NCBI RefSeq assembly: GCF_023952475.1
Contig: NZ_JALHRX010000002.1
Location: forward strand, 496,001 to 560,000
DNA length: 64,000 nucleotides
Source: Cupriavidus sp. WGlv3
Lineage (GTDB): Bacteria; Pseudomonadota; Gammaproteobacteria; Burkholderiales; Burkholderiaceae
Direction: 5' to 3'
The translations under genes were made by a program, and so were the position numbers. The notes under the pieces were generated by a model that saw nothing but the letters and a program-made list of their open reading frames with translations, was not told the DNA's origin and made no database searches. Positions 1 to 6,864 of this stretch are shown here, one piece after another. Positions within the stretch are counted from its first letter, which is position 1, and each line of letters opens with the position of its first letter.

Positions 1-36
1 CGGCTGCTGGATGAGCTGGACCAGGAGCGCGCCTAG
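1..36 (+). CDS. 3' end of an unidentified upstream gene (partial)
   Basis: The first eleven codons of the window read as an open frame ending in Leu-Leu-Asp-Glu-Leu-Asp-Gln-Glu-Arg-Ala and a TAG stop. The sequence is acidic and looks like a helical C-terminus. Too little is present to name a family. It is called only because it is in a coding-like frame up to the stop, about 55 bases before the next ribosome-binding site. Confidence 0.35.
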   Translation, partial: RLLDELDQERA

Positions 37-91
37 CGCCCTGCCAGCGCCGGCCGGAGCCTTCACCCGAGGATTCAACAAGGAGCTATCC

Positions 92-229
92 GTGCATACC
101 ACGCCCGATCCCGACATCCCGCCCCGCGAGCCCGAAGTCCCGCCGCCGGAGCCGCCGCCCGGCCCGCCCCAACCCGTGGAAGACCCGCCTCCGGGCGACA
201 TGCCGCCACCGCCGCCGCAACGCGCATGA
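92..229 (+). CDS. small proline-rich protein, 45 residues
   Basis: A GTG start preceded by AAGGAG with suitable spacing opens a 45-residue frame in which nearly half the residues are proline, in runs of PPPEPPP type separated by Asp, Glu and Gly. There is no signal peptide or membrane segment. Short Pro/Glu-rich proteins of this look occur in Burkholderiales without assigned function; an extended polyproline-II structure is the only safe prediction. A longer reading from an ATG at 11 exists but lacks a ribosome-binding site. It ends about 20 bases before the ku start and may be co-transcribed with it. Function unknown. Confidence 0.5.
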   Translation: MHTTPDPDIPPREPEVPPPEPPPGPPQPVEDPPPGDMPPPPPQRA

Positions 230-250
230 CCGCGGCAAAGGAGCGATCAA

Positions 251-1318
251 GTGCCTCGCACCATCTGGAAAGGCGCCATTGCCTTCGGCCTCGTCAACAT
301 CCCCGTGGTCCTGCGCCCCGCCTCGCGCAGCCAGTCGCTCGACCTCGACCTGCTCGACGTGCGCGACATGGCCCCGGTGGGCTACCAGCGCATCAACAAG
401 AGCACCGGCAAGCCGGTCGACAAGGCGCATATCGCCAAGGGCTACCAGTACGCCAAGGACGAGTACGTGCTGCTCAGCGACGAGGACTTCCGCCGGGCCA
501 ATGTCGAGGCCACGCAGACCGTGGACATCGTCAGCTTTGTCGATGCCGAGAGCATTCCGCCGTATTACTTCGACACCCCGTACTACCTCGAGCCCGACAA
601 GCGCGGCGAGCGCGGCTATGCGCTGCTGCACGAAACCATGCGCCGCACCGGCAAGGCCGCGCTGGCGCTGGTGGTGCTGCGCGCGCGCCAGCACCTGGCG
701 GCGATGCTGGTGCATGACGATGCGCTGGTGCTGAACACCATGCGCTTCGCCGACGAGGTGCTGCCGATCGCCGAGCTGCGCCTGCCCAAGGTCGCCAGCG
801 GCAAGGCCACCGGGGCGCGCGCGCGCGAGATCGAGATGGCGTCCAAGCTGGTCGAAGACATGACCGAAGACTGGGCCCCGGAGCAATACCGCGACACCTA
901 CCGCGACGACCTGATGGCGCGCATCGAGGAAAAGATCGAATCCGGCAAGACCCACCAGCTGACCCCGCCCGCGGAAGAGGAAGAAGCCCCGCGCCAGGGC
1001 GCCAAGGTCATCGACATGGTGGCGCTGCTGCGCCAGAGCCTGGGCAAGCGCGGCAAGGGCAAGCAGGAAGAGGAGAGCGAGGCCGAGGCCGAGGCCGAGA
1101 CGGAAACCGAAGCTGAGCCCGCGCGCCGCAAGCCCTCCGCGCGGCACGCCGCCGCACGCAAGCAACCCGCGGCGAAGCGCGCCAGCGCGACGCCGGCCAA
1201 GCGCACGCGCAGTACAAAGTCAAAGACCGCTGGCACCAAGCGCGCCGCCAAGAGCGCATCGCACGCACCAGCCGCGCGCAAGAGCGCCGGCACGACGAGC
1301 AGGAAGCGCGCGGCCTGA
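251..1318 (+). CDS. ku: Ku protein, non-homologous end joining
   Basis: Bacterial Ku forms a homodimeric ring that binds DNA double-strand ends and recruits the LigD ligase. The 355-residue product begins with the family signature PRTIWKGAIAFGLVNIPV and has the conserved core (KGYQYAKDEYVLL, the ExxD segment, then MRFADEVLP) through about residue 250. The remaining hundred residues are unusual: a Glu/Ala acidic stretch followed by a long Lys/Arg/Ala/Ser tail resembling histone H1 tails, so the protein is longer than minimal Ku proteins. Basic tails are known to modulate DNA binding and ring threading in bacterial Ku. The GTG start follows a GGAG motif. No ligD is visible in the window. Confidence 0.95.
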   Translation: MPRTIWKGAIAFGLVNIPVVLRPASRSQSLDLDLLDVRDMAPVGYQRINKSTGKPVDKAHIAKGYQYAKDEYVLLSDEDFRRANVEATQTVDIVSFVDAESIPPYYFDTPYYLEPDKRGERGYALLHETMRRTGKAALALVVLRARQHLAAMLVHDDALVLNTMRFADEVLPIAELRLPKVASGKATGARAREIEMASKLVEDMTEDWAPEQYRDTYRDDLMARIEEKIESGKTHQLTPPAEEEEAPRQGAKVIDMVALLRQSLGKRGKGKQEEESEAEAEAETETEAEPARRKPSARHAAARKQPAAKRASATPAKRTRSTKSKTAGTKRAAKSASHAPAARKSAGTTSRKRAA

Positions 1319-1344
1319 TCCGTTTCTGCGGGGACTCAAACGTG

Positions 1345-1383
1345 CCGCTTGGGTACTCCCTCTCCTGCCCGCGGGAGAGGGGC
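1345..1383. repeat. dispersed palindromic repeat, copy 1
   Basis: A stretch starting CCGCTTGGGTACTCCCTCTCC and closing with GGGAGAGGGG forms an imperfect stem. A near-identical copy, in the same orientation, lies at 33565. Both sit just after the stop of a plus-strand gene and between convergent genes, so they could act as terminators. Repeats with this CCCTCTCC/GGAGAGGG core are common between genes in GC-rich proteobacteria. Confidence 0.75.
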
Positions 1384-1440
1384 CGGGGTGAGGGCCAGCG
1401 TATCAACAAAGTTCAACCCGTCGAGCTTCCACCGCCCCCC

Positions 1441-1875
1441 TCACCGCGTCGACACCCTCAAATTATCATTCACCGACGTCACTCCCTCGACGCTGCGAAT
1501 CGTCTTCAACGCCAGGTCGTGCTGCTGCTGCGTCGGCACGGTGCCGCTGACCTCCACCGCACCCTGCTGCGTCGTCACATGAATGCCGGTGGACTTGAGG
1601 TCCTTGGTGCCGAGCAGCCGGGTCTTGATCTTGGTGGTGATGGCGCTGTCCTCGACGCTGCGCTTGGCCTGATCGACGCCCGTCACCGCGCTGCTGTCCG
1701 GATCGGGCCGCCCGGGCATGCCCGGCGCCGAGTTGACCGGCGCCACCGGCGCATTGTCGGTCGCAATGAAGATCAACCCGCTCTTGTCGAGCGCCAGCGC
1801 GCTACCGGCAGCCGTCGCCAGCGCCGCGGCGCAGGCCATGCACACGGTGCGCGCGGTGGTTCGTGGAATTCGCAT
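1441..1875 (-). CDS. secreted BON-domain protein
   Basis: The 144-residue product has an N-terminal signal sequence (RIPRTTARTVCMACAAALATA) with a cleavage site near Ala-Leu-Ala, a low-complexity linker rich in Pro and Ala, and one BON domain over roughly residues 70-144 (DSAITTKIKTRLL, then GAVEVSGTVPT and IRSVEGVTSVNDNLRV). BON domains bind phospholipid or periplasmic surfaces; relatives include OsmY and hyperosmotically induced proteins. The ATG was chosen because a strong AAGGAGG sits directly upstream; the frame is open further but lacks signals there. It converges with ku. A periplasmic stress or envelope role is likely by family. Confidence 0.88.
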   Translation of the reverse strand: MRIPRTTARTVCMACAAALATAAGSALALDKSGLIFIATDNAPVAPVNSAPGMPGRPDPDSSAVTGVDQAKRSVEDSAITTKIKTRLLGTKDLKSTGIHVTTQQGAVEVSGTVPTQQQHDLALKTIRSVEGVTSVNDNLRVSTR

Positions 1876-2008
1876 GGCTTCCTCCTTGACGGTCCAGCGC
1901 ACGCCGCTGCCGGGCTGGCACGCGGCGCCACTGGCAAGGCATTTTTCAGCAAGCTCCATACCCACCATGGCGGGCCGGGCGGTGCCTGCGGCAGCGGGCC
2001 GGATGCTG

Positions 2009-2034
2009 TGTAAAACGGGCCACGCGTTGTAAAA
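2009..2034. promoter_or_regulatory. direct repeat of TGTAAAA between divergent genes
   Basis: Two copies of TGTAAAA lie 19 bases apart, start to start, in an otherwise GC-rich divergent gap between the BON-protein gene and the Gln/Gly-rich gene. The spacing puts them on nearly the same helix face, so they may be binding sites or part of a promoter. This is a pattern observation only. Confidence 0.3.
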
Positions 2035-2162
2035 GCGCCGCGGCGCGCGCGTGGCGCATCGCTCGCATCGCGCCGGCCCAGGCGGCGTGGCGGCGCTGTC
2101 GTGCTTGGCATGGCGATTGCGAAGCAAGGTCTGCGGCAGTTCGCCGCGTCAAGGAGCTAGCA

Positions 2163-2456
2163 ATGGGACAGCAGCAACAGCCGGGTCAATCGCAGTCGGG
2201 CCAATCGCAATCGGGCCAGAAGCAGCAGGAACAATCGCAAACTGGCCAACGCGGCAGCCAGCAGCAACCTGGACAACAAGGCGGCGGGCAGATGGGTGAC
2301 AAGGACCGCATGCAGGACCAACAGCAGCAGCAGGACCGCGGCAGCTCGCAGCCTGGCCAGCAAGGCGGCCAACGCAGCGGCCAGCAAAGCGGTCAGGGCG
2401 GGCAAGGTGGTCAGCAGGGCGGGCAAGGCGGACAAGGCGGACAACGCCAGCAATAA
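2163..2456 (+). CDS. Gln/Gly-rich low-complexity protein, 97 residues
   Basis: An ATG preceded by AAGGAG opens a 97-residue frame made almost entirely of Gln, Gly and Ser with a few Lys/Asp residues, built from degenerate repeats such as GQSQSGQSQSG near the start and QGGQGGQ near the end. It has no signal peptide, no hydrophobic segment and no cysteine. Its composition is that of intrinsically disordered, possibly prion-like or hydration/stress proteins, but no family is recognised. The opposite strand is also open here, a usual effect of such repeats; the good ribosome-binding site and the terminator that follows favour the plus strand. Confidence 0.6.
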   Translation: MGQQQQPGQSQSGQSQSGQKQQEQSQTGQRGSQQQPGQQGGGQMGDKDRMQDQQQQQDRGSSQPGQQGGQRSGQQSGQGGQGGQQGGQGGQGGQRQQ

Positions 2457-2543
2457 CCCCAGCCGCTACAACGAGGCAGCTATCCGGGTATGTGCGTGAG
2501 CAACATGCGGTGCTGACGCAGGGGCATACGCCGGAGATTGGCA

Positions 2544-2577
2544 GGCCGGAACCCTGAACGGGGCTCCGGCCCTTTTT
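2544..2577 (+). terminator. Rho-independent terminator
   Basis: GGCCGGA pairs with TCCGGCC around a 14-base loop and is followed by CTTTTT. It ends the transcript of the Gln/Gly-rich gene, and it argues that the next gene begins downstream of it and not at an in-frame TTG at 2538. Confidence 0.8.
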
Positions 2578-2675
2578 ACGCCAAGGGCACGGTGAAGGGC
2601 TCACGCGCAGGTCGCCGCCATCCCGTGTATGCTGGCCCTGATTCAACCCCCCTAGCCTTCCAGGCAGTTCCCGCT

Positions 2676-3632
2676 GTGTCCAGCGTCACCGACCCCGCCC
2701 CGGGCAGCCCCACGCCGCAGCGCCGCGGCCCGCTGCATCAGCTCTCCACGAAGCTGCGTGAACAGGCCGGTGCGCACGTGCGCGCGCTGACCCGCAGCAA
2801 CTCCGGCCTGCGCCTGGACTACGACAACCCGCCGGGCGACCCCGGCCTGTTCGGCCCGGAAGCGGTCTGCTGGCGCGTGCATGCGGATTTCCCGGCGATG
2901 CTGGCCGGCGGCGTCAGCGCGTTGCTGTTGCAGACGCTGCATCCGCTGGCATTGGCCGGGGTATGGGACCACTCCAGCTTCCGCACCGACATGCAAGGGC
3001 GCCTGGGCCGGACCGCGCAATTCATCGCCGGCACCACCTATGGCAGCCGCGCCGACGCGATGGCGCTGATCGAACGCGTGCGGCGCATCCATACCGGCGT
3101 GTCCGGCGTGGCGCCGGACGGGCGGCCCTACGCGGCGTCGGACCCGGCGTTGCTGACCTGGGTGCATGTGGCCGAGGTCTCGAGCTTCCTGGCGGGCTAC
3201 CTGCGCTATGTCGGCCCGCTCGGTGCTGCCGAGCAGGATCGCTATTACGCCGAGGTGGCCCGCATCGCGCAGTTGCTGGGCGCGGCCGACGTGCCGCGCT
3301 CGCGCGCCGAAGTGGACGCCTATCTCGAATCCATGCGGCCCGCGCTGCTGGCCAGCGAGCGCACCCGCGAAGTGGTGCGTCTGGTCAGGAAGCTGCAGGT
3401 GGCCAATCCCTTGCTGCAGCCAGCGGTCAGCATCATGGCCGACGCGGGCATCGCGTTGCTGCCGCCCTGGGCGCGCCGTCAGCTCGACCTGGACGGACCC
3501 TCGATCCGCCGCTCCGCGGCACTGGCCGGCATGCATGTGCTGGCGCCGGCACTGCGCTGGGCGCTGGGCGCGGGCCTGGCCGCACGAGCCCGGCGGCGCG
3601 TGGCGCGCGGCATGGACGCTCAGACGGGCTAA
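2676..3632 (+). CDS. oxygenase MpaB / DUF2236 family protein
   Basis: The 318-residue product belongs to the DUF2236 family, which includes the fungal ER-bound oxygenase MpaB and bacterial rubber oxygenase Lcp-type heme enzymes. Visible family features are FGPEAVCWRVHADFPAMLAGG near residue 50, the LLLQTLHPLALAGV and DHSSFRTDMQGRLGRT segments, and WVHVAEVSSFLAGYL in the middle, which carries the conserved histidine. These match the expected helical heme-binding core, but the substrate cannot be told. The GTG start was preferred because upstream in-frame codons cross a terminator. It stands alone: the gap after it is long. Confidence 0.75.
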   Translation: MSSVTDPAPGSPTPQRRGPLHQLSTKLREQAGAHVRALTRSNSGLRLDYDNPPGDPGLFGPEAVCWRVHADFPAMLAGGVSALLLQTLHPLALAGVWDHSSFRTDMQGRLGRTAQFIAGTTYGSRADAMALIERVRRIHTGVSGVAPDGRPYAASDPALLTWVHVAEVSSFLAGYLRYVGPLGAAEQDRYYAEVARIAQLLGAADVPRSRAEVDAYLESMRPALLASERTREVVRLVRKLQVANPLLQPAVSIMADAGIALLPPWARRQLDLDGPSIRRSAALAGMHVLAPALRWALGAGLAARARRRVARGMDAQTG

Positions 3633-4480
3633 GAGTGATGGAGGTCGGGCGGGCCGCGAACGGCGTGCGCGCGCCCGACACCGGCCGATCAGCGCACGCT
3701 TCTTGACGGCAAAACGGAATTAGCGCCGCAATCCCCCGCATTTCAGGGAATTGGGTGCAGGCGAAGTGGCGTTAAATGTGGCTCGGCATTCCGAACGGCC
3801 GGTCGGGTTATTCGACCGTCCGGCCACAGCGCCGCAGAGCGCGATTCAAACGACGCGGGCAAAAAAGAAGCCCACGCGCGGGGTGCTCGTAGGCTTTCCA
3901 GGACTGCTCGAGCCAAACAGCTCTTGTTACGAATATAAACGCGCTTACATGAGGTGTAAATCCCGCTTCTATCAGGGGATTCCCCTAGCCCAAAACTCGC
4001 GCTTTTGCGTATTTCTGGCACTTCTGCCCCTGAAATCATTTTCAGGCTACTTCTTACAGAGGCTGGCAAATCCCTGCCAGCCCAATCCCCGCCTGGCCTT
4101 GGCGGCTCGGGGCGCGCTTTCCCACGCCCCTCCGTGGCACACGGCCCTACCTCAATTGGCAAGCAAAAAGCAATCGATTCAGTAGAGCGTTGCCTCTAGA
4201 CGACGAGCGGCGCGGCCCTCCGTCTACGCTTGTAAAACTTTGTTACTCTCACCCCTGAAGTATTCCCCTTCTCTTCTGGCAGCGCCGACCGCCGGGCATT
4301 GCGCGACATTCCGGGGTCCGCCCCCGCGGCCGGGTCCCGGCGCAATCCAGGCGGCCAGTCCGGTCGCCGTTACCGAGAGCGGATGTTTCCCCTGCCGCCC
4401 AGGCCGTGCCGCACCCCAAGGCGCCGGCCAACGGACCGTTATCAGCCGCCAGAACCCTTGCGGGCTCTTCCGGAGTCGTT
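3633..4480. other. 848-base gap without a convincing gene; structured, less GC-rich
   Basis: No open frame here has a good ribosome-binding site or a recognisable product. The middle part is richer in A and T than its surroundings and holds three perfect inverted repeats and a minus-strand terminator-like hairpin, described separately as a possible small RNA. The last part, close to 4480, is the probable leader of the Hfq-like gene. Confidence 0.6.
3861..4080 (-). ncRNA. candidate structured small RNA (minus strand)
   Basis: Read on the minus strand, the region contains stem-loops CTGGCA/TGCCAG (4063-4080), CCTGAAA/TTTCAGG with a four-base loop (4029-4046) and AGGGGA/TCCCCT (3974-3986). It ends in a hairpin AAGCC...ACG/CGT...GGCTT at 3868-3896 followed by C and six T residues, the form of a Rho-independent terminator with no coding sequence before it. 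The 5' end and promoter are not defined. This is inference from folding pattern alone. Confidence 0.3.
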
Positions 4481-4807
4481 GTGAAGAAGAAGGAAACCCG
4501 GCCCAAGCAGCCCAGCCGACGGCAACTGCAGTCCCAGCAATTCGCCGCGCACCGCATCACCCAGTCCCCGGTGATCGTGCACTTGTCCAACGGCGCCCGG
4601 CTGCACGGGCTGGTGCTGGCCGCCGACGATTTCGTACTGCTGCTCGGCCGGGGGCCCGACGACATCCAGCCCACCGTGGTCTACAAGCGCGCCATCTGCC
4701 TGGTCACGCCGGCCGGCGCGCCGGAGGTGGTGAGTGTCGAGCCGGAAACGGTGGCCGCTCCGGATTTCGTGCCGCTCTATATTCCGCGCACGCGCAAGCG
4801 CCGCTAG
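4481..4807 (+). CDS. Hfq-like (Sm-fold) RNA-binding protein
   Basis: The 108-residue product contains an Sm-type segment over about residues 27-75: SPVIVHLSNGARLHGLVLAAD resembles the Sm1 motif of Hfq (VTVFLVNGIKLQGxI), and VVYKRAICLVTP resembles the Hfq Sm2 motif YKHAISTVVP, with the Lys-His pair changed to Lys-Arg. The N-terminus is Lys/Gln-rich and there is a Pro/Val-containing basic C-terminal tail. By family it would form a hexameric ring that binds RNA, but with altered specificity. The GTG start has GGAG upstream. Its place just before fliC suggests a link to flagellin expression; this is inference. Confidence 0.75.
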   Translation: MKKKETRPKQPSRRQLQSQQFAAHRITQSPVIVHLSNGARLHGLVLAADDFVLLLGRGPDDIQPTVVYKRAICLVTPAGAPEVVSVEPETVAAPDFVPLYIPRTRKRR

Positions 4808-4910
4808 GCCAGCGCACGGCCCGACCCCCAATCCCACCCTCGCCCCACGTCGCCGTATGGCGCCGCCCCCGCCCTGCCGGCACCCCGCGGAACTATCGCG
4901 GAGATCACAC

Positions 4911-4937
4911 TAAACCTTTGCCTTGCCCGGTCGATAA
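4911..4937 (+). promoter_or_regulatory. sigma-28 (FliA) promoter of fliC
   Basis: TAAA, 15 bases, then GTCGATAA matches the class 3 flagellar promoter consensus TAAA-N15-GCCGATAA with one mismatch. It lies about 100 bases before the fliC start on the same strand. Confidence 0.85.
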
Positions 4938-5033
4938 CCCAAGCAACGGAGGCACTCTACGCCCTGCAAAGCAGGCCGCCAACGTTACGGCACTAGCCGG
5001 AATGCCCAAAACTTTGCATATAGGAGTCGTACC

Positions 5034-6326
5034 ATGGCGCAAGTCATTAACACCAATTCGTTGTCTCTGATGACTCAGAACAACATGAACGCTTCGCAAT
5101 CGTCGCTGAACACGGCGATCCAGCGCCTGTCGTCGGGCCTGCGCATCAACAGCGCCAAGGACGACGCCGCCGGCCAGGCCATTGCGAACCGCTTCACCGC
5201 CAACATCCGCGGCCTGACGCAAGCCCAGCGCAACGCCAACGACGGCATCTCGCTAGCGCAGACCACCGAAGGCGCGCTGACCGAAGTCAACAACAACCTG
5301 CAGCGTATCCGTGAACTGAGCGTCCAGGCCGCCAACGGCTCGAACTCGGCTTCGGACCTGAAGTCGATCCAGGACGAAATCTCGCAGCGCCTGTCGGAAA
5401 TCGACCGCACCTCGCAGCAGACCGACTTCAACGGCGTGAAGGTGCTGTCGTCCAGCGCCAAGCCGCTGACGGTCCAGGTTGGTGCCAACGACGGTGAGAC
5501 CATCACCATCGACCTGAAACAAATCGACTCCACCACTCTGGGCCTGACTGGTTTCACTGTGGCAAAGAGTAGCCTGAACGTTAGCGATGCCATTACGACG
5601 GTGGCTGCCGGCGGTGCTGCTGCTGCAGTCAATGTCGACCTCGATGCAGCCGCCTCGACCCTTGGCGTGGACGCCGGCAGCTTGTCTCTGCACAACGTCA
5701 ACGGCACGGGCAACTACGTAGTCAAGAGCGGCAACGACTACTATGCGGCTTCCGTAGATGCCACCACTGGCAACGTGCAACTGAACACGGTGGACATCAC
5801 CGTTGCCGACGCGGCCAACGGCAACGCCGCCGGTTCCGCTGTAACCGACATGCTGGTCAAGGTCGGCGCCGACACGACCGGTGTCGCCACCGGCTATATT
5901 ACTGTTCAAAACAAGAACTACGCCGTCGCCAACACCGCATTGGCAGACGGGGGCGCCGGCGGGACGCTCAACGACGCCCAGACGGGTACGACCATCAACC
6001 TGAGCCAGAACGGCGGCACGGCAGCCACGGCCGAGTTCACCGGTGTTGCCACTGCCACCCCGCTGGCCAAGCTGGACGCTGCGTTGAAGGTGGTCGACGA
6101 TCTGCGTAGTTCCTTGGGTGCCGTGCAGAACCGTTTCGATTCGACGATCTCGAATCTGGGCACCACGATCACCAACCTGTCCTCGTCGCGTTCGCGCATC
6201 CAGGACGCAGACTACGCCACGGAAGTGTCGAACATGACCCGCGCGCAGATCCTGCAACAGGCTGGCACCTCGGTCCTGTCGCAAGCCAACCAGACCACGC
6301 AGAGCGTGCTGTCGCTGCTGCGTTAA
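5034..6326 (+). CDS. fliC: flagellin
   Basis: Flagellin is the filament subunit, exported through the flagellar type III system. The 430-residue product begins MAQVINTNSLSLMTQNNMN and has the conserved D0/D1 N-terminal region (RLSSGLRINSAKDDAAGQAIANRF) to about residue 140, a variable central region rich in Ala, Thr, Gly and Asp, and the conserved C-terminal D1/D0 helix ending in QTTQSVLSLLR. Its start follows AGGAG. It is preceded by a sigma-28 promoter and followed by a strong terminator, so it is probably transcribed mainly alone. The middle region uses more A/T-ending codons than the ends, as is usual for the surface-exposed domain. Confidence 0.98.
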   Translation: MAQVINTNSLSLMTQNNMNASQSSLNTAIQRLSSGLRINSAKDDAAGQAIANRFTANIRGLTQAQRNANDGISLAQTTEGALTEVNNNLQRIRELSVQAANGSNSASDLKSIQDEISQRLSEIDRTSQQTDFNGVKVLSSSAKPLTVQVGANDGETITIDLKQIDSTTLGLTGFTVAKSSLNVSDAITTVAAGGAAAAVNVDLDAAASTLGVDAGSLSLHNVNGTGNYVVKSGNDYYAASVDATTGNVQLNTVDITVADAANGNAAGSAVTDMLVKVGADTTGVATGYITVQNKNYAVANTALADGGAGGTLNDAQTGTTINLSQNGGTAATAEFTGVATATPLAKLDAALKVVDDLRSSLGAVQNRFDSTISNLGTTITNLSSSRSRIQDADYATEVSNMTRAQILQQAGTSVLSQANQTTQSVLSLLR

Positions 6327-6350
6327 TCGCATCCGCAGACTGGCATACGA

Positions 6351-6377
6351 GGCTGGGCCGCAAGGCCCGGCCTTTTT
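6351..6377 (+). terminator. Rho-independent terminator after fliC
   Basis: GGCTGGGCC and GGCCCGGCC pair around GCAA and are followed by five T residues, 24 bases after the fliC stop. Confidence 0.9.
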
Positions 6378-6472
6378 GCCAGGCAGCCGGAACGCGCTGG
6401 AGCGTTTCGCAGGCAGACCGCTGCCTGCCAAGCGTTTCAACCTGAACCCGCCACACGCCAACGGAGCCGAGC

Positions 6473-6829
6473 ATGGCGCTTCCCCCTACCGTGAAACCGG
6501 CCGCAGTGCGCCTGCCATCCGATGTGCCGGCCCCCGGCACGATGGCGCCCCCCGCACGCGCCGGCTTGCGCGCGCCGGAGAAAGACACCGCGCGCGCCCC
6601 GGCGCAGGCCGTCGCCGCGTCCGCCGCGATCGGCGAGCTGGTGGATGCGTTCAAGACCACCTCGATCGGCCTGCGCTTCGAGATCGACGAGGCCACGCAC
6701 CGTGTCGTCACCAAGGTGATCGACAAGGAGACCGGCGACCTGATCCGGCAGATGCCCACCGAAGAGGTGCTGCGCATCGCCCGCGCCATCGACAAGCTGC
6801 AGGGGCTGTTCGTCAGCCAGGCGGCCTGA
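6473..6829 (+). CDS. flaG: FlaG family flagellar protein
   Basis: The 118-residue product has a disordered Pro/Ala-rich first half and a FlaG domain in its second half: LVDAFKTTSIGLRFEID, then VTKVIDKETGDLIRQMPTEE and the VLRIARAIDKLQG end, which includes the typical IRQIPxEE signature. FlaG proteins influence filament length and glycosylation in other bacteria; the mechanism is not clear. The ATG follows CGGAG. The gene sits between fliC and fliD, its usual place, and is 35 bases before fliD, so both are likely co-transcribed. Confidence 0.9.
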   Translation: MALPPTVKPAAVRLPSDVPAPGTMAPPARAGLRAPEKDTARAPAQAVAASAAIGELVDAFKTTSIGLRFEIDEATHRVVTKVIDKETGDLIRQMPTEEVLRIARAIDKLQGLFVSQAA

Positions 6830-6864
6830 AACCTGATCACCAGTTGAAGACGAGACAATAAGAA

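Noticed and set aside
3796-3832. GGCCGGTCG...CGACCGTCCGGCC hairpin after the MpaB-family gene
   Set aside because: The stem has an extra base and no T run on either strand, and is too far from the stop to be called a terminator.
3743-4162. Minus-strand open frame of 139 codons in the large gap
   Set aside because: It spans the terminator-like hairpin, has no ribosome-binding site and no recognisable product.
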